Source: Nitrosomonadales bacterium (GTDB lineage Bacteria; Pseudomonadota; Gammaproteobacteria; Burkholderiales; Gallionellaceae). From it: a stretch of DNA of 31,845 nucleotides. Position numbers and translations under genes: made by a program. The stretch lies in assembly GCA_016721605.1 (NCBI GenBank), contig JADKHS010000021.1:1-31845 (forward strand). Reading direction: 5' to 3'. The notes beneath the pieces are model-generated. The model saw nothing but the letters and a program-made list of their open reading frames with translations, was not told where the DNA came from and made no database searches. Below are positions 18,002 to 25,191 of the stretch, in pieces; the first letter of the stretch is position 1, and each line of letters starts with the position of its first letter.

Positions 18002-19248
18002 ACCCCGTCTTTATTCTCAGCCTGGGGTTTACGCCGATTTTGACGCCCATCCCCCCGGCGCGGGCCTTTGCTTTCTCCGCCCCGTTCGCCAGGGGAGTTT
18101 ATCTCCACTTTTGCGCCTTGCCGGAGCTTGTCTGCACCGTCGACTACTACTTTTTCGCCAGGAACCAAGCCCTTCTCGACCGCCACAATATTGCCCGAAA
18201 TGGGTCCGAGCACGACCGGTCTTAAATTCACCGTTTTATTTTCATCCACAACATAGAAAAAAGTGCCCTGTGTGCCGCGCTGGGACGCTGAAGTCGGAAT
18301 TAAAGTAACCCCATGCCGAGTTTCGATGTGTAAGTGGATATTGACGAACTGATTCGGAAAAAGGGCGTTGTCAGCATTTGTAAATTCTGCCTTAAGCTTA
18401 ACAGTGCCAGTTGTTGCATCAATCTGGTTATCTATCGTCAGCAACGTGCCAATCGCCAACTTATTCTTATCGTCACGATCCCACGCTTCAACTACCAGCT
18501 GTTGGTTCGCTTGCAGTTTACTCAGCACGGTAGTGAGATTATCCGAAGGAATTGAGAAAATGACGGTAATCGGCTGGGTTTGAGTAATAACAACCAAACC
18601 GCCCGTATCAGTGGCGCGCACCATGTTACCTGTGTCAATCAAGCGCAACCCGAGGCGGCCAGCGATCGGAGCCGTAACGTGGGTGAAAGCAAGCTGGAGT
18701 TTGGCGTTATCCACCAAAGCCCGATCCGTTTGCACCACCCCCTCATATTGTCTTACCAGCGCTTCCTGCGCATCGACCTGTTGCTTAGCGATCGAGTCTT
18801 TCGCCAACAAGCCGCGATAACGAGCCTGATCAAGCCGCGCATTGGCAAGTAACGCCTGATCCCGCATTAATTGTCCGTTCGCTTGATCAAGCTGCGACTG
18901 GAAAGAGCGCGGGTCAATTTCTGCAAGCAAATCTCCAATTTTCACAACTTGGCCTTCACGAAAAGCAACTCGAACAATCTGACCGTCGACGCGGGGCTTA
19001 ACCGTTACAGTGTTGCGTGCGGTAACGGTGCCTAATGCGTTAATCACCACATCGATGTCACCTGTCCGGGCGATTGCAACCGCCACTGGCACAGGCCGAT
19101 TTGCACCATCCTTGCCACCACGTCCCATTTGCGGCGTTTGCGTTTGCGTTTGCGCTTGCTTTTCCTGCTTCCCATAGAATAAAAAGATCGCAAGTACTCC
19201 GGCGGCCACTAATACTCCGATCGTAATCCAAAGGGCTTTATTCTTCAT
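17998..19248 (-). CDS. mdtA: RND efflux periplasmic adaptor, MdtA-like
   Basis: Membrane fusion protein linking the RND pump to its outer-membrane channel. 416 residues. An N-terminal membrane anchor (about 7-25, WITIGVLVAAGVLAIFLFY) is followed by a Q/T-rich linker (EKQAQTQTQTPQ). Then comes the barrel-sandwich region with TVKPRVDGQIVRVAFREGQV (about 83-102), an alpha-hairpin (about 110-175), LAFTHVTAPIAGRLGLRLID (about 186-205), and beta-barrel and membrane-proximal parts (TRHGVTLIPTSASQRG). The tail is highly basic and low complexity (GPRRGDGRQNRRKPQ), as in many MdtA homologues. First gene of the mdtA-mdtB-mdtC-channel operon. The OmpR/EnvZ pair about 1 kb upstream on the opposite strand is a candidate regulator, like BaeSR for E. 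coli mdtABC. Confidence 0.93.
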   Translation of the reverse strand: MKNKALWITIGVLVAAGVLAIFLFYGKQEKQAQTQTQTPQMGRGGKDGANRPVPVAVAIARTGDIDVVINALGTVTARNTVTVKPRVDGQIVRVAFREGQVVKIGDLLAEIDPRSFQSQLDQANGQLMRDQALLANARLDQARYRGLLAKDSIAKQQVDAQEALVRQYEGVVQTDRALVDNAKLQLAFTHVTAPIAGRLGLRLIDTGNMVRATDTGGLVVITQTQPITVIFSIPSDNLTTVLSKLQANQQLVVEAWDRDDKNKLAIGTLLTIDNQIDATTGTVKLKAEFTNADNALFPNQFVNIHLHIETRHGVTLIPTSASQRGTQGTFFYVVDENKTVNLRPVVLGPISGNIVAVEKGLVPGEKVVVDGADKLRQGAKVEINSPGERGGESKGPRRGDGRQNRRKPQAENKDGV

Positions 19249-19434
19249 TCAATGTTCCTACCATTAATTTGATGCAATTTTTGACTGCTTCTAGGGCGCC
19301 TCTAAATAGGTGATTTATATTTTCTTTACTCTTATCAGTTAATTTGAATATAAATCCGCCTTTATCAACATTATTTTTCTATTTAATCATTGATATATCT
19401 TTCGTATATTACCATTGCTGCCTATACCACGTTT

Positions 19435-19938
19435 CTATTGTTCACGATCTTCCGATGACATGTTCTCCCAGCGCTCACGCATTTTTTTACGGTGGGCTTC
19501 ACGTTCAGCCGGTGTCATTTTTTGCCAGTGTTCTTTCATTTTTTCACGCATTTTATGTCGTTCCTCGGGGGGCATGTTTTCCCAATGCTCGCGCATTTCC
19601 TTACGCTTTTCAGCGCGTTGTTCCAATGTCATCGCCTCCCATCTCTTATACATTTCCTTACGCTCACCCTCAGGCTTTTTTGGGGACACGCATTGCCATT
19701 TCTCGTTCGTCTCAGGATGTTCTTCAATACGCTGATCAGGTGTCTTGTTTTTCCATTCCTTACGTATTGCCTCACGGGCTTTGATTTGCTCTTCAGACAA
19801 TTCATTTTGCATTTGCCCGATATGGACAGCCTGTGTACTGTCATCAACCGTTTCAACTGCATAAACAGGCATGACGACACAAATCAAAACATTAGCCGCG
19901 ATAAGCAATTTAAAGATGTTATTAAAGTTCATAGTCAC
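19435..19938 (-). CDS. Exported protein with tandem WxxM-PEER repeats (DUF3106/LTxxQ-like)
   Basis: A 167-residue protein with a signal peptide (about 3-27, hydrophobic LLIAANVLICVVMP then VYA-V). From residue 100 it consists of three full 19-residue repeats and a partial fourth, each starting WExM or WQKM, followed by a T/S/P-x-E-x-R motif and a very charged K/R/E helix: WEAMTLEQRAEKRKEMREH, WENMPPEERHKMREKMKEH, WQKMTPAEREAHRKKMRER, WENMSSEDREQ. Each unit contains a degenerate version of the LTPEQR-type motif seen in Spy, CpxP and ZraP. Probably a periplasmic, helical, chaperone-like or metal-sensing protein. The start is either GTG 19938 (GGGAA five bases upstream) or ATG 19932. It lies upstream of mdtA in the same direction with a 186-bp gap. 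Confidence 0.75.
   Translation of the reverse strand: MTMNFNNIFKLLIAANVLICVVMPVYAVETVDDSTQAVHIGQMQNELSEEQIKAREAIRKEWKNKTPDQRIEEHPETNEKWQCVSPKKPEGERKEMYKRWEAMTLEQRAEKRKEMREHWENMPPEERHKMREKMKEHWQKMTPAEREAHRKKMRERWENMSSEDREQ
19438..19641 (-). repeat. 57-bp tandem coding repeats
   Basis: Three complete units and a partial fourth encode the 19-residue WxxM...R repeats of the exported protein above. Units are clearly related at protein level but diverged at DNA level (alternating Arg and Lys codons), so they are not a recent slippage product. They encode the C-terminal 68 residues. Confidence 0.75.
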
Positions 19939-20291
19939 GGATATTCCCGTAAATTAAGGACATAGACAATGTATGGCGTAGCTGAAATTCTTCATAATTA
20001 TAACGGCGTATGTGACTTCACTAACGAAACGCGGGGATTCACGAATATTTTTCGTGCACACGTCGAGTGTATATTTTAAATAATCACCCCACCTGCGAAC
20101 CTTTGCTAAAAGTTTTTGGTGTGGTTTTTACTAACTGATTTTTGTGTAAATTACTTGAGCTAACTTTTTTAATGGTTATCCTGATTGAACTGTAAGAGTA
20201 AGTTTTTTCCAAGAAAAAATTTGTAACAGTTTGTTTCAACCAAGGGGCCACGACACAATTCTTTACAGCTTAAACTAAGGTTGGCTTTATC
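19939..20291. promoter_or_regulatory. Divergent promoter region between the repeat protein and ompR-like genes
   Basis: 350 AT-rich bases without a gene, lying between two outward-facing genes, so at least two promoters must be here. A hairpin CACGAA, loop TATTT, TTCGTG lies at 20040-20056. TTGTAACAGTTTGTTTCAA near 20220 is an imperfect dyad placed suitably for a regulator site of the ompR-like gene. The exact promoters were not resolved by eye. Confidence 0.4.
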
Positions 20292-21020
20292 ATGCTCGCC
20301 ATGGACAACATGTATCGAATTCTAATTATTGACGACGACTCCCGATTGCGCTCGTTGTTGTTGCGTTATCTCGGTGAACAAGGCTTCACAGTGAAAGCGG
20401 CCATTGATGGTAACGAGATGGATAAAGCCTTAGCGCTAAACCGTTATCATCTTCTGGTGCTGGATCTGATGTTGCCCAATGAGGACGGATTATCGATTTT
20501 GCGCCGTTTGCGTGGAGCGGGAGAGAATGTGCCGGTGATTTTACTCACCGCCAAGGGCGACGAAATAGATCGTATTATCGGATTGGAAATGGGCGCAGAT
20601 GACTATCTTCCCAAGCCATTTAATCCACGCGAACTGGTGGCGCGTATCCATGCAATTTTGCGCCGCAAGGGAACCCAACCGGTTGGTGCGCCGCAAACAG
20701 AAGAAAAAATAGTTACATTCGGCGTGTATGAATTAAATTTGGCGACGCGTGCGTTGAGTAAGTCAGGCGTACCCATCGCACTCACCACCGGCGAATTTGC
20801 ATTGCTCAAGACACTAGTCACGCATCCTCGCCATCCGTTATCACGCGACAAACTTATGGAGCTGGCACGCGGCCGCAACCATGATCCATTCGATCGTGCG
20901 ATAGACGTGCAAATTTCCCGGCTGCGCAAACTCATTGAAACAGACCCCGCCCATCCACGTTTTATCCAAACGGTTTGGGGACATGGTTATGTATTTGTAC
21001 CGGATGGAATCACGCCTTGA
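20292..21020 (+). CDS. ompR: OmpR-family response regulator
   Basis: DNA-binding response regulator, 242 residues. The receiver domain is at about 8-124 with the acidic pair DDD (about 14-16), phosphoacceptor Asp in LLVLDLMLPNEDG (about 59), the Thr in VILLTAKG (about 86) and Lys in DDYLPKPFNPRELVARI (about 108). The C-terminal winged helix (about 145-238) has ALTTGEFALLKTLVTHPRHP and DVQISRLRKLIE, ending RFIQTVWGHGYVFVP. Overall it resembles OmpR itself, including DRIIGLEMGADDYLPKPFNP. ATG 20292 is preceded by AAGG; ATGs at 20301 and 20310 are alternatives. Cotranscribed with the kinase gene, whose start overlaps this stop. Candidate regulator of the mdt operon and envelope genes around it (inference from position). 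Confidence 0.93.
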   Translation: MLAMDNMYRILIIDDDSRLRSLLLRYLGEQGFTVKAAIDGNEMDKALALNRYHLLVLDLMLPNEDGLSILRRLRGAGENVPVILLTAKGDEIDRIIGLEMGADDYLPKPFNPRELVARIHAILRRKGTQPVGAPQTEEKIVTFGVYELNLATRALSKSGVPIALTTGEFALLKTLVTHPRHPLSRDKLMELARGRNHDPFDRAIDVQISRLRKLIETDPAHPRFIQTVWGHGYVFVPDGITP

Positions 21021-22315
21021 TTAACTGGCCGAAAACTTTACTGGTACGCGCCCTTTTACTCATCATGGTTCTGATCGTATTATCTTTAACGGCAGCCCTG
21101 GCAATTTTTCGTCAAGTCGAACATGAACCACGTGCACAGCAGATGGCACAATTAGTTGTATCGGTGGTCAATCTCACACGCGCTGCGGTGCTGTCCGCCG
21201 CACCTGAATGGCGCTCTGCACTGCTCGCCGAACTGGCTGATGCGGAGGGGCTACGTGTACAGATGGCAGACAATAGTGATGTGCTTACACCCTTGTCAAG
21301 CCATCCTCCTGAATTACATTTAATGACAAAAAAAGTACGCGCAAGCTTAGGTCAAAATACCCGCTTCGCTGCGGAACATAACGGTGTGCAAGCGTTGTGG
21401 GTGAGCTTCTATATCGGCAGCAATGAATTCTGGGTGGCATTACCCAAAGAGCACGTCGAACATCCGGTCTCGCAAGTATTGTTGATATGGGTCAGCTTGG
21501 TGTTTGGATTGGCCTTACTCGGGGCTTATTTCATCGCACGACAGGTGGCATTTCCCTTACAGCAACTCGCGCAAGCGGCACAACAAATAGGCCAAGGTGC
21601 GGCACTGCAACCGTTACCGGAACGGGGCGCGCATGAAATCGTTGCGGTAACACGCGCCTTTAATCAGATGTCCGCCGACCTCACCGCGAATGAACGTGAG
21701 CGTGCTTTAGTGTTGGCAGGCATATCACACGACCTGCGCACTCCTTTGACACGCGTGCGATTGGCCGCTGAATTTATCGCCGATGAATCCTTACGCATGG
21801 GGCTGGCCGCCGATGTAGAGCAGATGAATGCAGTCATCCAGCAATTCCTCGACTATGCCCGCCTGGATGAAAATGAAGTCGTTATCCAGTTGAATATAAA
21901 ATCACTCGTGCGCGAAATTGCTGAGCGGTTTGAACAGCAAGCAGAATCGCTTACGCTCGAACTGCATGATGTGCCTATGCTGCGAGTCAGGCCATTGCTT
22001 TTAAAACGCGCACTCTCCAATCTGCTGGATAATGCTGTCAAACATGGCGGAGGCAAGATCACGTTGCAGCTCAAACAGGAAAAAAATCAAGTCATCCTGG
22101 CTATAACAGATCGCGGTACTGGCATTCCTGCGGCGCAACGCGAAGCTGTCAAGCGGCCATTCGCCCAGCTGGAAACCTCACGCGGCAATATCACCGGAAC
22201 AGGATTGGGATTGGCAATTGTTGAACGTGCGGCACGCTTGCACGGCGGCGAATTCCTTTTAGAAGATAGCGTAGCGGGTGGACTGATGGCTCAACTCATT
22301 TTTCCGTGCGCCTGA
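21017..22315 (+). CDS. envZ: EnvZ-type sensor histidine kinase
   Basis: Membrane sensor kinase, partner of the preceding regulator. About 433 residues from a TTG at 21017 that overlaps the regulator stop in TTGA; the frame is open further upstream to 20975 but that part lies inside the regulator gene. TM1 VRALLLIMVLIVLSLTAALA, periplasmic domain of about 115 residues, TM2 VLLIWVSLVFGLALLGAYFI. HAMP domain follows (RQVAFPLQQLAQAAQQIGQG). H-box AGISHDLRTPLTRVRLAAEF with the phosphorylated His; N-box NLLDNAVKHGG; G1 DRGTGIPAAQ; G2 GTGLGLAIVERAARLHGG. All catalytic boxes are intact. EnvZ/OmpR pairs respond to osmotic or envelope cues; the signal here is unknown. Confidence 0.92.
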   Translation: MINWPKTLLVRALLLIMVLIVLSLTAALAIFRQVEHEPRAQQMAQLVVSVVNLTRAAVLSAAPEWRSALLAELADAEGLRVQMADNSDVLTPLSSHPPELHLMTKKVRASLGQNTRFAAEHNGVQALWVSFYIGSNEFWVALPKEHVEHPVSQVLLIWVSLVFGLALLGAYFIARQVAFPLQQLAQAAQQIGQGAALQPLPERGAHEIVAVTRAFNQMSADLTANERERALVLAGISHDLRTPLTRVRLAAEFIADESLRMGLAADVEQMNAVIQQFLDYARLDENEVVIQLNIKSLVREIAERFEQQAESLTLELHDVPMLRVRPLLLKRALSNLLDNAVKHGGGKITLQLKQEKNQVILAITDRGTGIPAAQREAVKRPFAQLETSRGNITGTGLGLAIVERAARLHGGEFLLEDSVAGGLMAQLIFPCA

Positions 22316-22445
22316 AAAAATTATCAGATTGAGTATGCTATAACTAATCCTTGTACACCGCTTAGCCTTGCCAAGCATTAATCACAGCTTGTTTTTATCC
22401 CGCCATAGAAACAAATTTTTACATTTTATTCCCTGCCGCAAACAC

Positions 22446-22460
22446 TTTACTTACATTTTC
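22446..22460 (+). promoter_or_regulatory. Possible CpxR-like direct repeat upstream of the Spy-like gene
   Basis: TTTAC, five bases, TTTTC: one mismatch from the reverse-complement CpxR box (TTTAC-N5-TTTAC). It lies 65 bp upstream of the LTxxQ gene's start. A single TTTAC also occurs at 22418. OmpR-family regulators bind spaced direct repeats, so this could be a site for the local regulator, but short AT-rich matches arise easily by chance. Confidence 0.2.
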
Positions 22461-22524
22461 CCCATAGGATGCTCTACACGCACATCATCGCGTTAACCGA
22501 AAAACCTATTACAGGAGAAGAACC

Positions 22525-22980
22525 ATGAACGTTAGTAAAAGAACCCTTAGCACCCTGCTTTGCCTAAGCCTTGCTGCTTTACTGGGAAACAGCGCGTTAG
22601 CCCACGAGAAGATGGAATCAAAAGGTGAATGTAAGCATTCTTGGAGTAAAAAAGATGGCTACGCTGCACACTTTGATAAACGCATGTCAGCCTTGCAAAC
22701 CTCTCTTCAACTGACACCCAATCAAGAAGCGTCATGGACTGAATTTTCGAACAAATTGAAGCCCGTTAAAATAGATAGACCTGAACATCAAGACTGGAAG
22801 GATCTGAGTACGCCAGATCGTTTAGACCGAAGGCTGGACCAAATGAAATCCCATGAAAAGGAAATGGCTGACCATGCAGCGGCTGTACGTACGTTTTATG
22901 ACACATTAACCCAAGACCAGAAGAAAATATTTGACAAACATTTTCAACCACACCATTCCAACTCATATGATAAAAAGTAA
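22525..22980 (+). CDS. Spy/CpxP-like periplasmic LTxxQ-motif protein
   Basis: A 151-residue exported protein. Signal peptide at about 1-26 (LCLSLAALLGNSALA, cleavage after ALA). The mature part is helical and charged with two LTxxQ-type motifs about 70 residues apart: LTPNQEASWTEF (about 72-83) and LTQDQKKIFDKHF (about 130-142). These define the Spy/CpxP family, periplasmic chaperones or stress sensors induced by Cpx/Bae-type systems. His residues are frequent (ECKHSW near the N-terminus, QPHHSN at the end), compatible with metal binding. Strong ribosome-binding site (AGGAGAAG) 8 bp before the ATG. It lies 209 bp downstream of the kinase gene on the same strand and is a likely target of it. 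Confidence 0.85.
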   Translation: MNVSKRTLSTLLCLSLAALLGNSALAHEKMESKGECKHSWSKKDGYAAHFDKRMSALQTSLQLTPNQEASWTEFSNKLKPVKIDRPEHQDWKDLSTPDRLDRRLDQMKSHEKEMADHAAAVRTFYDTLTQDQKKIFDKHFQPHHSNSYDKK

Positions 22981-23079
22981 TTTCCCCCGAAATATTGTTG
23001 CATCAGTCTGCCTCCATACAACTACAGCGGATTTTTAGTCCAACCAACAATGCATCAAATTTAGGAGGATAACCTTTTG

Positions 23080-23105
23080 TCGGGCAGCAGAACAATGCTG
23101 CCCGA
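23080..23105. terminator. Perfect 10-bp hairpin between Spy-like and YceI genes
   Basis: TCGGGCAGCA, loop GAACAA, TGCTGCCCGA. GC-rich stem 100 bp after the Spy-like stop. It is followed by TTGCTTCC on the plus strand, a weak U-tract; on the minus strand it is followed by CAAAAGG. Most likely a terminator for the upstream gene, though it could be a regulatory hairpin. Confidence 0.5.
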
Positions 23106-23333
23106 TTGCTTCCGTGCCGTAACCCAGTTTTTTGTCCAACATGCCACGGAAATATTAAGCTCTATATTTACAGCCCAATAAAAACTGTAAACAAATGTAT
23201 CAAACGATTGTTTTATAATAGACCGGGTGGTAGAATTTTTAGGTTGTTGTTTTAAGATGCCTGCGGCTGCCGCAATATTTAGATTTTCCATGCGGCCTGT
23301 GCGTACCGTTTCTAATATATTAAGGAGAGCCCT

Positions 23334-23903
23334 ATGCTGAAAAAAAATATCATTGCCGTACTTTTGTCTGTAAGTTTGCCATTTGCCGCCCATGCCGCAG
23401 ATTCATATAGCATGGATCCTCAACATACCTACGCCCATTTCAGTGTGAATCATTTAGGCTTTTCCACCATGCAAGGGCGTTTCGATAAAAGTAGTGGCAA
23501 AGTAACTTTAAATCGTGCCGCAAAGAGTGGATCGGTGGATGTCACCATTGAAACGGCTTCAATCACCACTGGTTTTGGTAAACGCGATGACCACCTTCGT
23601 TCACCAGATTTCTTTAATGTCACCGAATTCCCCAGTCTTACCTATAAATCAAGCGCGATAAAATTCAAGGGCGATACTCCAGTCAGCGTGGAAGGTAATC
23701 TCACCCTGCTCGGCGTCACCAAGCCGGTAACACTTACCATACTTGCTTTCAAGTGCGCCAATCACCCAATGAATAAAAAAGAGATGTGTGGTGCAGATGC
23801 CACTGCACAAATTAAACGCTCAGACTTTGGCATGAAATTTGGTTTGCCTAATATAGGCGATGACATAAAATTGACGTTCGAAGTAGAAGCGTACAAAGAC
23901 TAA
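23334..23903 (+). CDS. YceI family periplasmic lipocalin-like protein
   Basis: A 189-residue exported protein of the YceI family, a small extended lipocalin-like barrel that binds isoprenoid lipids. Signal peptide at about 1-22 (IIAVLLSVSLPFAAHAA). The mature protein starts with the family hallmark YSMDPQHTYAHFSVNHLGFS. It continues with FDKSSGKVTLNRAAKSGSVD, DHLRSPDFFNVTEFPSLTYK, VEGNLTLLGVTKPVTLTI and ends DDIKLTFEVEAYKD. Full length and intact. Strong ribosome-binding site AAGGAGAG. A TATAAT box lies at 23214-23219, but no clear -35. In E. coli yceI is induced by high pH and osmotic stress; here it sits next to envelope-stress genes. Confidence 0.93.
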   Translation: MLKKNIIAVLLSVSLPFAAHAADSYSMDPQHTYAHFSVNHLGFSTMQGRFDKSSGKVTLNRAAKSGSVDVTIETASITTGFGKRDDHLRSPDFFNVTEFPSLTYKSSAIKFKGDTPVSVEGNLTLLGVTKPVTLTILAFKCANHPMNKKEMCGADATAQIKRSDFGMKFGLPNIGDDIKLTFEVEAYKD

Positions 23904-23917
23904 TCTGTACTTGCCAT

Positions 23918-23957
23918 GCAGAAGAAATAACAAGCGGATGCTTGCCATTTCTTCTGC
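23918..23957. terminator. Long composite hairpin after yceI
   Basis: A perfect 11-bp outer stem (GCAGAAGAAAT with ATTTCTTCTGC) encloses a small internal loop (AA/CC) and a 5-bp inner stem CAAGC-GGAT-GCTTG. It starts 15 bp after the YceI stop. There is no U-tract, so it may work as an mRNA-stabilising 3' structure or a factor-dependent end rather than a classic intrinsic terminator. Confidence 0.6.
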
Positions 23958-24151
23958 TCCGATGACTTGCAATGTAGATATTAAAATCGCAGCAATCAAA
24001 AACTTAAATATGTCATTATTTATCAATGCCATACGCAGCACACCATTTACTCAAGTTTAGATACTCAGCCCCAATAGGGCTGCAATTCGGCACGAAAAGT
24101 TGGATCAGCTGTCCTTAGCGAATTCCCAGAGTTTTTAGAAATATCCATGTA

Positions 24152-24631
24152 ATGAGAAACGATGACGATTTCATGCGCGTCGCCCTGGCGCTGGCGAGGC
24201 AAGCCGAACTATCTGGAGAAGTTCCGGTGGGTGCCATCGTGGTTAAAAACGGCACGATCATAGGGCGCGGAAGCAATGCGCCGATCAGCCGCCATGATCC
24301 TTCCGCGCATGCCGAGTTGCTGGCCCTGCGTGACGCGGCACAACATTTGGGCAATTACCGGCTGATTGGCTGTGAATTATTCGTTACCCTGGAACCTTGC
24401 GTAATGTATGTAAGCGCCATATTCCATGCACAAATTGCACGTGTGGTGTTTGGAGCAAGTGATTTGAAGACTGGTGCGTGCGGCAGCGTGCTTAATCTGT
24501 TTACCGAGCAGCGCTTAAACCATCACGCTGAAATGACTGCCGGAATACTTGCTGAAGAATGTGGGCAGCTGTTAAGTGGTTTTTTTGCCGCGCGCCGCGC
24601 GCAACAACAAAATATTAAGGCTACATTATAA
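24152..24631 (+). CDS. tadA: tRNA-specific adenosine deaminase TadA (zinc ligand altered)
   Basis: Converts A34 to inosine in the anticodon of tRNA-Arg(ACG). 159 residues, normal length. Present: FMRVALALARQAELSGEVPV, the catalytic HAELLALRDA motif (His and Glu), and NYRLIGCELFVTLEPC. The zinc motif is normally EPCxMCxGAI; here it reads EPCVMYVSAI. The second Cys ligand is Tyr (TAT instead of TGT) and the following Gly is Ser (AGC instead of GGC). Both are single G-to-A changes within 10 bases. TadA is essential in most bacteria, so an inactive sole copy would be surprising: either a sequence error or a second copy elsewhere. The stop TAA overlaps the place where the next gene's start should be. 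Confidence 0.9.
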   Translation: MRNDDDFMRVALALARQAELSGEVPVGAIVVKNGTIIGRGSNAPISRHDPSAHAELLALRDAAQHLGNYRLIGCELFVTLEPCVMYVSAIFHAQIARVVFGASDLKTGACGSVLNLFTEQRLNHHAEMTAGILAEECGQLLSGFFAARRAQQQNIKATL

Positions 24632-25107
24632 AAATCAACATTCATATCTGCACGCAGACACTTGAATTATTCGATGATGCCGGCAAACTGTTGCGTCATT
24701 ATCCAGTTTCTACAGCCGCTAATGGGGTGGGTGAGAAATCCGGAAGCTATTGCACGCCACGTGGTAAGCACATCATCCGTGCAAAAATCGGTACAAACCA
24801 ACTACTCAACACCGTATTCGTTAGACGCCGCCCTACCGGCGAAATCTATACGCCAGAACTAGGGGCACAATATCCAGATCGTGATTGGATATTGACGCGC
24901 ATATTATGGCTGTCTGGCAGTGAAATTGGTTTCAACCGTTTAGGGGCCTGCGACACGATGCGTCGCTATATATATATTCACGGTACGCCAGATAGTACGA
25001 AACTCGGCCAACCTGGCTCTAAGGGCTGTGTACGCATGCGCAACGCCGACCTTGTGGAGCTATTCGATCTCGTTCCGGCGTACACTAAAGTTTGCATTAC
25101 CCTGTGA
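24628..25107 (+). CDS. L,D-transpeptidase (YkuD domain), start codon unclear
   Basis: Cross-links peptidoglycan or attaches lipoproteins via a catalytic Cys. The YkuD motif is present: YIYIHGTPDSTKLGQPGSKG followed by the nucleophile in GCVRMRNADLVELFD; Lys replaces the usual His in S-H-G-C. The N-terminal strand KINIHICTQTLELFDDAGKL is readable directly after the tadA stop, but no ATG, GTG or TTG precedes it. The expected first codon is ATA at 24628, overlapping the tadA stop as ATAA. If it was once ATGA, one G-to-A change would keep the stop and destroy the start. The first standard start in frame is TTG at 24691, which would cut off about 21 conserved residues. No signal peptide is seen. 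Confidence 0.8.
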   Translation: MKINIHICTQTLELFDDAGKLLRHYPVSTAANGVGEKSGSYCTPRGKHIIRAKIGTNQLLNTVFVRRRPTGEIYTPELGAQYPDRDWILTRILWLSGSEIGFNRLGACDTMRRYIYIHGTPDSTKLGQPGSKGCVRMRNADLVELFDLVPAYTKVCITL

Positions 25108-25191
25108 CCTGTAGTGCACATCCGGTTGCTTGACGAGGGGATGTGGCAGATTTATTGTACAACGTACAACCTATACCCTGCTCCAGCCAGA

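Noticed and set aside
23061..23393. Minus-strand ORF of 110 codons
   Set aside because: Overlaps the yceI signal-peptide region, its promoter and a hairpin; no recognisable family.
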